From Chromobacterium sp. IIBBL 290-4 (GTDB lineage Bacteria; Pseudomonadota; Gammaproteobacteria; Burkholderiales; Chromobacteriaceae): 64,000 bases of DNA. Below the pieces are notes generated by a model. The model saw nothing but the letters and a program-made list of their open reading frames with translations, ran no database searches and was not told the DNA's origin. A program made the translations under genes and the position numbers. Every line of letters begins with the position of its first letter. The first letter of the stretch is position 1. Shown one piece after another: positions 39,969-50,500 of this stretch. Location of the stretch: positions 1,860,001-1,924,000 of the forward strand of contig NZ_CP100128.1 of the NCBI RefSeq assembly GCF_024207115.1, read 5' to 3'.

Positions 39969-40414
39969 GTGAATTGCGGATTTTTGAAATGGCGCATTGG
40001 CAAGCGACGCATCGGCGCGATGCCCGTTTCCCTGGCTATCTCATCCTCTCAGCCAAGGAGCGGGCTGCTGATCTGCCCGCGCTGAGCATGGCGGCATTGC
40101 AAGAGTTGGGCGCCGCGCTCGCAAGAGCCGAAACCATCCTCCAGCGCGCCTACGAGCCATACAAGGTGGTTTTCTACAAACTGGGCTTCACCAGCGGTTT
40201 GAACTGTCATTTTCATGTCGCACCCATTACCCAGAGCCTGCTTGATGAAATCATTGCCGACCCGGGCTATGCAAACGAACCGGATGGAAACGATGCCATT
40301 TTATTTCTTAGCCGCGTCTATTGTGAAAGACCGCTCACGGCGCAGGAGCGGGAGGGGATGCAAGCCACGGTGCAAAGGCTGAGAGCCATCGCTGATATTG
40401 AAAGCGCCGCCTAG
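39965..40414 (+). CDS. HIT-like protein (histidine triad superfamily)
   Basis: A 149-residue HIT-fold protein. The signature at residues 81-88, CHFHVAPI, keeps an H-x-H pair but ends in AP, a variant seen in HIT-related hydrolases; the order FPGYLILSAKE with the C-terminal HxH fits the fold. These enzymes hydrolyse nucleoside phosphoramidates, dinucleoside polyphosphates or similar. ATG 39965 overlaps the LysR stop, so the two are co-translated. The substrate is not known. Confidence 0.8.
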   Translation: MSELRIFEMAHWQATHRRDARFPGYLILSAKERAADLPALSMAALQELGAALARAETILQRAYEPYKVVFYKLGFTSGLNCHFHVAPITQSLLDEIIADPGYANEPDGNDAILFLSRVYCERPLTAQEREGMQATVQRLRAIADIESAA

Positions 40415-40678
40415 CGCCGCTTGGCGTCGATCACTGCATTTTGGAGGCCGCCACGCGCCATGCCGGCGAATCAATGCTCTGCCGCCAGGTGGCGCGGATG
40501 GTCGGGATCGCGTAGCGGCGGGTGGAATGCCGCTGGATGTTGATAACTTGGCGATCTGGACAAGGCTGTGGATAAGAAGCCTGGGACGATGCCTGGCTGC
40601 CAAATGGGCGCATCGTGCCGGAGGCTGGGTCTCGCGCTCTACTATTGTGAAGTGTTGCATATCTAGACGAGGTGTCGC

Positions 40679-41956
40679 ATGAGCGGCTTGCGCGACTGGA
40701 CCGGCGGGCGTTTCCACTACGCCTGGGTGGCCGTGGCCGTCACTTTCCTGGTGATGCTCGCCACAGCGGCCATCCGCGCCGCGCCCAGCGTGATGATGGT
40801 GCCGTTGGAGCGGGAGTTCGGCTGGAGCCGCGCCGCCATTTCGCTGGCTTTGTCCATCAACCTGGCCTTGTTCGGCCTGATGGGGCCGTTCGCCGCCGCC
40901 GCGATGCTGCGTTTCGGCTTGCGGCGCACCGTATTGAGCGCCTTGGCCTTGCTGGCGGCGAGCGTGGCCTTGTCCAGCCTGATGCGCAGCAACTGGCAAT
41001 TGCAGGTATTGTGGGGATTGCTGGTGGGCTGCGGCACCGGCGCCACGGCGATGACCTTGGGCGCGTCGGTGGTCAACCGCTGGTTCGTCCAGCACCGCGG
41101 CCTGGCCATGGGCCTGCTCACCGCCAGCTCCGCCACCGGCCAGTTGGTGTTTCTGCCCTTGATGGCCTGGCTGACCAGCCAGCATGGCTGGCGCGGCACG
41201 GTTTGGCTGATTGCCGCTTGCATCGTCTGCGTGTGGCCGCTGGTGTGGCTGCTGCTGCCGGAACGGCCCGCCAGCCTGGGCTTGCGGCCTTTGGGCGAGC
41301 GAGACGACGCTCCTCCGCCCGCGGCGACGCATCACAACCCCATTCTCATCGCCTTCGGCGCGCTGAAAACCGCCAGCCGCTCCGGCGACTTTTGGCTGCT
41401 GTTCGCCAGTTTCTTCGTTTGCGGCGCCAGCACCAACGGCTATATCGGCACTCACTTCATCGCCATGTGCGGCGATTACGGCCTGACGCCGGTGCGCGGC
41501 GCCGGCCTGCTGGCGGCGATGGGCATGTTCGACCTTTTAGGCACCACCCTGTCCGGCTGGCTGTCCGACCGCTTCGCGCCGCAGGCGCTGCTGTTCGTCT
41601 ATTACGGCTTGCGCGGGCTGGCGCTGCTCTATCTGCCGCATGCCTTCGGGCTGGAGTATTTCTACGGCTTGCCGCTGTTTACCTTGTTCTACGGCCTGGA
41701 TTGGGTGGCGACGGTGCCGCCCACGGTCAAGCTCACCACCGGGGTATTCGGCAGCGAACAGGCGCCGGTGGTGTTCGGCTGGATCGTCGCCGGCCACCAG
41801 CTGGGCGCGGCTTTTGCGGCGCTGGGCGCGGGCATGCTGCGCAACAGCTTGGGCAGCTATACCGCGGCGACGATGATTTCCGGCGCGCTCTGCCTAGTGG
41901 CGGCGACGCTGGTGCTGCGCATCGGTCTGGAACGGAATAAACCGGTGTCGGCATAA
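40679..41956 (+). CDS. MFS transporter, oxalate/formate or monocarboxylate (OFA/MCT)-like
   Basis: A 425-residue 12-segment major facilitator protein. The first half contains YAWVAVAVTFLVML and SRAAISLALSINLALFGLMGPF, then ASVVNRWFVQHRGLAMGLLTAS, and the second half has GTTLSGWLSDRFAP. These resemble the OFA/MCT subgroup that moves small carboxylates. Substrate unknown. The start ATG follows GAGG. The gap before it (40415-40678) shows no convincing gene, only a single DnaA-box-like sequence. Confidence 0.83.
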   Translation: MSGLRDWTGGRFHYAWVAVAVTFLVMLATAAIRAAPSVMMVPLEREFGWSRAAISLALSINLALFGLMGPFAAAAMLRFGLRRTVLSALALLAASVALSSLMRSNWQLQVLWGLLVGCGTGATAMTLGASVVNRWFVQHRGLAMGLLTASSATGQLVFLPLMAWLTSQHGWRGTVWLIAACIVCVWPLVWLLLPERPASLGLRPLGERDDAPPPAATHHNPILIAFGALKTASRSGDFWLLFASFFVCGASTNGYIGTHFIAMCGDYGLTPVRGAGLLAAMGMFDLLGTTLSGWLSDRFAPQALLFVYYGLRGLALLYLPHAFGLEYFYGLPLFTLFYGLDWVATVPPTVKLTTGVFGSEQAPVVFGWIVAGHQLGAAFAALGAGMLRNSLGSYTAATMISGALCLVAATLVLRIGLERNKPVSA

Positions 41957-42151
41957 ATGAAGTTTATGTGATCAAACGACACAGAAGGAATATCTCCGCT
42001 AACGGCGACGATGCATGAAGATCAATGCTCCGGGCAGATTATGTGAATCGAGCAATGAAAATAAATCGTTAAATGATTATATTTAAACAGATATTTATTA
42101 TTGGTATTTTTAACTCAAGTAAATATTGAAATGAATATTATATGGCTGTAT

Positions 42152-42183
42152 ATGACATGGATTCGTAAAAATCAGCAAGAACC

Positions 42184-42190
<7 letters not shown>
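42152..42190 (+). promoter_or_regulatory. Start-codon-sequestering hairpin of the T1SS operon
   Basis: ATGACATGG (42152-42160) is perfectly complementary to CCATGTCAT (42182-42190), which contains the start codon of the ABC transporter gene at 42184-42186. The 21-base A-rich loop would hold the weak Shine-Dalgarno AAGAA. Such a stem could lower translation until it melts or is bound. The AT-rich gap 41957-42151 shows no gene. Confidence 0.5.
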
Positions 42191-44322
<2,132 letters not shown>

Positions 44323-44328
44323 GCCGAG

Positions 44329-45750
44329 ATGAAGCATCAGATTGAGGCGCTGCGGGACTTCCTGCAACGCTACCGCCAGGCGTTCGCCGACCATTGGTCC
44401 ATTCGCCACCAGCTCGATCCCAAGCCGCGCAGCGAGGACGAGTTGGCCTTCCTGCCCGCCCACCTGGAGCTGACCGACAGCCCGGCTTCGCCCTTGCCGC
44501 GCTGGAGCATGCGGGTGATCGTCGCGCTGTTCGTCTGCGCGCTGCTGTGGGCGCTGATCGGCCAGCTGGACATCGTCGCCGTCGCCGGCGGCAAGACCGT
44601 CAGCGGCGGCCGCACCAAGATCATCCAGCCGCTGGAGCCCAGCGTGGTCAAGGCTATCCACGTGCGCGACGGCCAGCTGGTCAAGGCCGGCCAGCTGCTG
44701 ATCGAGCTGGACGCCACCGCCGCCGGCGCCGACAACCGCAAGGCCGGCGACGCGCTGGAAACCGCCCGCCTGGCCGCCGCCCGCTACCAGGCGCTGTTGG
44801 CCGCGCTGGACAACGGCCGGCTGCCGCAGCTGGAGAAGCTGGACGGCGTCGACCCGGCCAAGCAGCTGAACGAGGAGACGCTGGCCATCGGCCAGTGGCG
44901 CGCCTACCAGGCCAAGCGCGACGCGCTGCAGGCCACGCTGCGCCAGCGCGAGGCCGAGCTGTCCACCACCCGCCAGCAAGTGATCAAGCTGCAAGGCACG
45001 GCGCGGCTGGCCGAAGCGCGCGAGCACGATTACCAGGAGCTGCTGGACAAGAATTTCATCTCCAAGCATGCCTATCTGGACAAGCAGCAGGCGCGCATCG
45101 AGCAGCAGGGCGACCTGGCCAGCCAGCAGAGCCGCATCCAGGAACTGGCCGCCGCCATCGCCAGCCAGCGCGAAGAACTGCAAGCGCTGACCGCCAACTT
45201 CCGCAGCGACGCGCTGGACAAGCTGCGCGAAGCGCGCGAGCAGGCCAGCCAGTCCGGCGAGGAAGTGAAGAAGACCGGCCGCCGCCAGGCGCTGACCCAG
45301 CTCACCGCGCCGGTGTCCGGCAGCGTGCAGCAGCTGGCCATCCACACCGTCGGCGGCGTGGTCACCGAGGCCCAGCCGCTGCTGGCGGTGGTGCCTGCCA
45401 ACGAGGCGCTGGAAGTGGAAGCGCAGATTGAAAACAAAGATATCGGCTTTGTCCGGCCCGGCCAGGCGGTGACGGTGAAAGTGGAAAGCTTCCCATATAC
45501 CCGTTACGGCTATCTGGACGGCGTGGTGGAAACCGTCAGCCACGACGCGCAGCAGGACGAAAAGCGCGGCCTGCTGTTTCCCGCCCGCATCCGGCTCAAG
45601 CAAAGCCATCTGCTGATCGACGGCGCCCGCGTCAATCTGAGCGCCGGCATGGCGGTCAGCGCCGAGATCAAGACCGGCAAGCGCCGGGTGATCGACTACT
45701 TCCTCAGCCCGCTGCAGGAACACGTCGGCGAAGGCCTGCGGGAGCGCTGA
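44329..45750 (+). CDS. Type I secretion periplasmic adaptor (HlyD family)
   Basis: A 473-residue membrane-fusion protein linking the ABC exporter to a TolC-like channel. A cytosolic N-terminus is followed by one transmembrane helix at about residues 63-83 (VIVALFVCALLWALIGQL). A long coiled-coil hairpin of about residues 145-325 (LRQREAELSTTRQQVIKLQG and more) and the lipoyl-type halves at each end follow, then VTVKVESFPYTRYGYLDG, a motif typical of HlyD. It starts 6 bases after the ABC gene and is followed almost at once by the glycosyltransferase. Confidence 0.93.
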   Translation: MKHQIEALRDFLQRYRQAFADHWSIRHQLDPKPRSEDELAFLPAHLELTDSPASPLPRWSMRVIVALFVCALLWALIGQLDIVAVAGGKTVSGGRTKIIQPLEPSVVKAIHVRDGQLVKAGQLLIELDATAAGADNRKAGDALETARLAAARYQALLAALDNGRLPQLEKLDGVDPAKQLNEETLAIGQWRAYQAKRDALQATLRQREAELSTTRQQVIKLQGTARLAEAREHDYQELLDKNFISKHAYLDKQQARIEQQGDLASQQSRIQELAAAIASQREELQALTANFRSDALDKLREAREQASQSGEEVKKTGRRQALTQLTAPVSGSVQQLAIHTVGGVVTEAQPLLAVVPANEALEVEAQIENKDIGFVRPGQAVTVKVESFPYTRYGYLDGVVETVSHDAQQDEKRGLLFPARIRLKQSHLLIDGARVNLSAGMAVSAEIKTGKRRVIDYFLSPLQEHVGEGLRER

Positions 45751-45751
45751 G

Positions 45752-46966
45752 ATGAAAATCCTGCTGATTCACCAGAACTTCCCCGGCCAGCTGCGCCACA
45801 TCGCCGACGATCTGAAAACCCGACGCGGCATCGACCTGCTGGCGGTGGGGCGCGACACCGCGCCCGGCCTGCCAGGCGTGCGTCTGCTGCGCTATAAGCC
45901 GCATCGCCAACCCAGCCGCAAGGCCCATCCTTATCTGTTCAGCTACGAGGATGCGGTGCTGCACGGCCAGGCGGTGCTGCGCAGTTTGCAGCCGCTGGCC
46001 CGCCGCGGCTACCGGCCAGATGTGATCCTGGCCCATCCCGGCTGGGGCGAGACGCTGTTCCTGAAGGATCTATTTCCCGACGCGCGGCTGATCCACTACT
46101 GCGAATTCTTCTACCACGGCCGCGGCGCCGACGCCGACTTCGACCCGGAATTCCCGCTCAGCTTGGATAGTGCGGCGCGGTTGCGAGCCCGCAACGCGCT
46201 GCATCTGCTCAACCTGGAAAACTGCGATGCCGGCATCTGCCCCACTCATTGGCAGCACAGCCTGCACCCGGCCGCCTACCGCGACAAGCTAGTCGTCGCG
46301 CACGAGGGCATCCGCACCGAACAGCTGGGGCCGGACCCGAATGCCGAGCTGACCCTGCCCAACGGCCAAACCGTGCGCGCCGGGCAGAAGATCATCACCT
46401 ATGTCGCGCGCAACCTTGAGCCCTACCGCGGTTTCCACATCTTCATGCGCGCGCTGCCGGAGTTGCTGCGCGCCGAGCCCGATTGCCAGGTGGTGGTGGT
46501 GGGCGGCGACGGCGTCAGCTATGGCAGCGCGCCGACGGACGCCGCCAACTGGCGCGAGAAGCTGCTGCGCGAAAATTCCATCGACCTGAACCGGGTGCAT
46601 TTCCTCGGCAAAGTGCCCTACGAGGTCTATCGCAAGGTGCTGCAGGTGTCGGCGGTCCACGTTTACCTGACCTATCCCTTCGTGCTGTCGTGGAGCTTGT
46701 TGGAAGCGATGGCCAGCGGCTGCCGCATCGTGGCGTCCGACACCGCGCCGCTGCGCGAGGTGATTCGGGATGGCGAGAACGGCTATTTGGTGGGTTTCTT
46801 TGATCGGGAGGCGTTGATTGAGCGGGTAGTCGCGGCGCTGCGCGAGGACGATCTAACCATGCGTAAAAGCGCAAGAACACATGCGTTGGAATATGGAAGA
46901 GGAAGCGGGCAAGCCAGTTATCGCACCATTCTGGATTTGCAAAATGAAAATGTGGAGATGGTTTGA
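45752..46966 (+). CDS. GT4-family glycosyltransferase
   Basis: A 404-residue GT-B-fold glycosyltransferase. MKILLIHQNFPGQLRHIADDL opens the N-terminal domain; the sugar-nucleotide site is in the second half with VARNLEPYRGFHIFMRALPEL and SWSLLEAMASGCRIVASDTAPL, the GT4 EX7E region. It begins one base after the hlyD-like stop, so it belongs to the T1SS operon. Target unknown: it could modify the RTX protein, or act on surface polysaccharide. The base composition falls towards the 3' end, where AT-rich DNA begins at about 46,850. Confidence 0.82.
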   Translation: MKILLIHQNFPGQLRHIADDLKTRRGIDLLAVGRDTAPGLPGVRLLRYKPHRQPSRKAHPYLFSYEDAVLHGQAVLRSLQPLARRGYRPDVILAHPGWGETLFLKDLFPDARLIHYCEFFYHGRGADADFDPEFPLSLDSAARLRARNALHLLNLENCDAGICPTHWQHSLHPAAYRDKLVVAHEGIRTEQLGPDPNAELTLPNGQTVRAGQKIITYVARNLEPYRGFHIFMRALPELLRAEPDCQVVVVGGDGVSYGSAPTDAANWREKLLRENSIDLNRVHFLGKVPYEVYRKVLQVSAVHVYLTYPFVLSWSLLEAMASGCRIVASDTAPLREVIRDGENGYLVGFFDREALIERVVAALREDDLTMRKSARTHALEYGRGSGQASYRTILDLQNENVEMV

Positions 46967-47012
46967 ATGATGAATACAGAGTGGCTGGGTTTTATAACTA
47001 TTAGAAGATAAT

Positions 47013-47059
47013 TTTCTCGAATTTCTTGTTGGTTAACAAGATTATTTTTTTCGAGAAAG
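47013..47059 (+). terminator. Nested hairpin after the glycosyltransferase gene
   Basis: Inner arms CTTGTT (47025-47030) and AACAAG (47035-47040) with loop GGTT, followed by a T-rich tract, form a terminator-like hairpin. Outer arms TTTCTCGA and TCGAGAAA enclose both stem and T-tract. It may end the T1SS transcript and separate it from the small exported protein gene. The rest of 46967-47126 is AT-rich with no gene. Confidence 0.5.
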
Positions 47060-47126
47060 TTCGTGTGATGGCTTGCGGGTATTCAAAATAAATTACCTGA
47101 TTCGCCTGATGAGACGGGAGGTTGTA

Positions 47127-47525
47127 ATGGGTAAAGTAGTGACTTGGATGATGTGGATTTTCTTAATTTTTTCTCAGGGGAGCGCTATGGCTAAAGGTGA
47201 TCTAATTGCTGAGGTATTAAGCTTTGCAAAGCCGGAGCGGTTTCATTCTCTTGATGTCTCTACAGTGGTTTTACGGTATGTCCCTTTGGGTGTGGAGAAG
47301 AAAACTGCAATGCGTGAGCTTAGAGAGCAAGGGTTTGAAGTTGAGGAAATTACGAAAAAATTGGATGGTTGTGCAGGCTGTGAACCTCGGATTGTTCTAG
47401 GAGGTTACACGAAAAGCGCAACCATTCCCTTTCTGCCATATGAGTCATTTATATCAGTTGGACTTGGTTTTAAAAAGGGTAAGGTGGCATTTGTTTCTGC
47501 GTGGCATACGAAAAATGCCTATTGA
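47127..47525 (+). CDS. Small exported protein, AT-rich, upstream of the RTX gene
   Basis: A 132-residue protein of unknown family. Residues 1-22 form a Sec signal peptide (VVTWMMWIFLIFSQGSAMA). The mature part holds DGCAGCEP, a CxxC pair that could form a disulfide, and is otherwise mixed alpha/beta. ATG 47127 follows GGGAGG; longer frames starting at TTG 47073 are unlikely. Codons are AT-rich, unlike most genes here but like the first 240 codons of the RTX gene 38 bases downstream. In meningococci the small lipoprotein FrpD, encoded next to frpC, binds the N-terminus of FrpC. This gene sits in the equivalent place but has no lipobox, so an FrpD-like role is a guess. Confidence 0.75.
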   Translation: MGKVVTWMMWIFLIFSQGSAMAKGDLIAEVLSFAKPERFHSLDVSTVVLRYVPLGVEKKTAMRELREQGFEVEEITKKLDGCAGCEPRIVLGGYTKSATIPFLPYESFISVGLGFKKGKVAFVSAWHTKNAY

Positions 47526-47563
47526 TTTTGGATGTTTAAATTTTAAAATGGAGCGTGAATTTC

Positions 47564-50500
47564 ATGGCTGAGTCAATATCTGTTGGGTATCGTCAGTTAG
47601 GTCCGGGGTATTATCATAAGTTTATCGTTTACACAGATGGTAATGGAAACAAGTGGGCTACAAGTGGTTGGGCTGGTAAGGATACATCCATAAGGTTTAG
47701 TGATTTTTCTCAAAGTGGCTCATCTGGAAGTGGCTCATCTGGAAGTGGCTCATCTGGAAGTGGATCATCAGGAAGTGATTTTGGAAATATTATTACGACT
47801 GGCGGGGCAAGTGATCCAAGACGATATGACTCAAGCTATCCAGATTATCCAAAAAATTCGGATGGGACTGATAGATATCCGGGGAAAGATATAAAGTGGG
47901 AAAACATAAAAAATGGAACTGATCTATCTGGAGATTGGAAAAAAATAACGGATGCTATGGATGGGATTGCAGGAGAGAAGCATCAGTATCGGCCCTTGGA
48001 TCAAAATAGCAATACTACTGCTGATGAGGCACTTCGTCGAGCAGGCTTACCTGAACCAAAAGATGATAATCTTGGTGATAATTGGGCTCCTGGGTCAGGA
48101 AATAACTTATCAGGTGATTCGAATGCTGTGGGAGACGGTGGTGATCGGAGTCAATCTGGCAGTGGTGGCGGTTCTGGTGATCCCGATGAAAAGACTGGTG
48201 GCGGCGCATCTGGCGGTCCTGGCCGTGGCGGCGGGAATGCAGGGTCAGAAGGCACGACTCCCCCTCGGCGAGACCCGTTGGTGCTCGATCTAGATGGCGA
48301 TGGCATTGAAACCACCAGCACACGGGATGGCAAGGTCATTCTGTTTGATCATGATGCAGATGGAGTAAAAACAGGCACCGGCTGGGTCAAGCCCGATGAT
48401 GGCTGGCTGGTGCTGGATCGCAATGGCAACGGCGCCATTGATTCTGGCAGAGAGCTTTTTGGCATCGATACGCTGAAGAGCAATGGTCAATTGGCGACGG
48501 ATGGCTTCGATGCGCTGCGCGATGTGGATGCCAATAAGGATGGCAAGATTGATGGCGCTGACAGCGTGTTTGCCAACCTGCGTATTTGGCGCGACTTGAA
48601 CCAGGATGGCATCAGCCAAGCCAACGAACTCACTTCGCTTTCGGAAAATCAAATTGTCTCGATTGGCGTCAACTCGACGGCGGTTCGCACCGACTTAGGC
48701 AACGGCAACTTACAAACCGCTGCGGGCACATTTGTCCGCGCCAACGGCACAACAGGCGCGACTGGTGAAACCAATGGCGCGGCAGCCAATTTGGATTTGC
48801 TGGTCAACACTTTCTATCGCCAGTTCTCCGACCATATCCCCTTGACTGATCAAGCCAAGGCGCTGCCGACTTTGCGCGGTTCAGGCCGCGTGCGTGATCT
48901 GAACGAAGCCATCAGCCTATCGACTGAATTAGGAAAATGGGTTCAGAGCTACGCCCAACAAACCACGCGGCAAGAGCAAATTGACCGCTTGGATGGTTTC
49001 ATCGAGAAATGGGCCGATACTGCGGATCTAAAGTCTCTCAAGGCTCAGGCCGATGCCCTTTCAGGCAACGGTGTCAAGCTCACCTACAATTTGGCGGGTT
49101 TGGCCGCGGGCACTGCGGCCTACGATGCGTTTATCAGGAAGCTGGGCATAGTAGAGCGTTTCATGGGCTTTACTTATGGAGGCGCAAACGGGCAAGCACG
49201 ATTCACGCCCTTAGATGCGGGCTCGGGTGCGATCTCGGTTACGTTGGCTGCCGAGCAAATGAGCAGTATTTCCATAGCATATGAGCGCTTTAAAACGGAT
49301 ATTTATGAGTCATTATTGCTGCATACCAGATTGAAGGATTACTACGGAAACATTAGCGTCACTACTTTACATGGTGTGCCAACTTTTTCTTTCACGGGTG
49401 TTGAGCAATTATTTACTCAGGCAATTCGGCTAGATCCCCGAAAAGGGCTATTAGATTTGATCGAGTTCATGAGCGCTTGTGGTGAAGTAAAGCTAATGCA
49501 ACTAGGTTGGAATGCTACTGACTTTCTCATTACCCAACTTAATTCTGCCCCTGATCTAGGGGCATTCACTGAAGAACTGAGCAGCTGGACAGTGCGCCTC
49601 GCCGCAACCGCTGAGCACAACCTCGTCGGAACCTCGCGGCCAGATTTATTAGTGGGTACAAATTCCAACGATTATATGCAGGGTCAGGATGGTAACGACA
49701 TACTGGTGGGGGGCCAGGGCAACGACACTCTCAGCGGCGGCGACGGCAACGACACCTTGAATGGCGGTCAGGGCGATGACTACTTGGACGGCGGCGCAGG
49801 CAACGACCTCTATCAGCTGCGGCGCGGCGATGGCCAGGACACCATCAGCAATTACGATTCCAGCACCGGCCGCAAGGACACGCTGCAATTCCTGGATGTA
49901 GCGTCCGGCGAATTGCGTGGGCTTTACCGCCAAGGGAACGACCTGATTCTGGCTTATGGGGCAGAGGATCAAGTGACCTTGAAGAACCACTATTATTCGT
50001 CGACATATCGGGTGGATGACATTGTATTCAGCGATGCGCGTTGGAGCATGGACGAACTCATACGCCACTACGCCGTCCAGATCCGATCGAGCGACATCAT
50101 GAATTTCACCAATGCCAGCGAAAGCATAGTCGGCAGCGCGAACAATGACTCGATCAATGGCATGGGCGGCGACGATTCGATTCAAGGTGGCCAGGGCGAT
50201 GACTACTTGGACGGCGGCGCAGGCAACGACCTCTATCAGCTGCGGCGCGGCGATGGCCAGGACACCATCAGCAATTACGATTCCAGCACCGGCCGCAAGG
50301 ACACGCTGCAATTCCTGGATGTAGCGTCCGGCGAATTGCGTGGGCTTTACCGCCAAGGGAACGACCTGATTCTGGCTTATGGGGCAGAGGATCAAGTGAC
50401 CTTGAAGAACCACTATTATTCGTCGACATATCGGGTGGATGACATTGTATTCAGCGATGCGCGTTGGAGCATGGACGAACTCATACGCCACTACGCCGTC

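Noticed and set aside
40566..40575. CTGTGGATAA, a DnaA-box match upstream of the MFS gene
   Set aside because: Single site without a cluster, AT-rich unwinding region or dnaA/dnaN nearby; not an origin.
40415..40613. Short reverse-strand frame with a plausible C-terminus (ASKMQ, or NAVIDAKRR after a shift of frame)
   Set aside because: It may be a decayed gene tail, but I recognise no family and no start, so it is not called.
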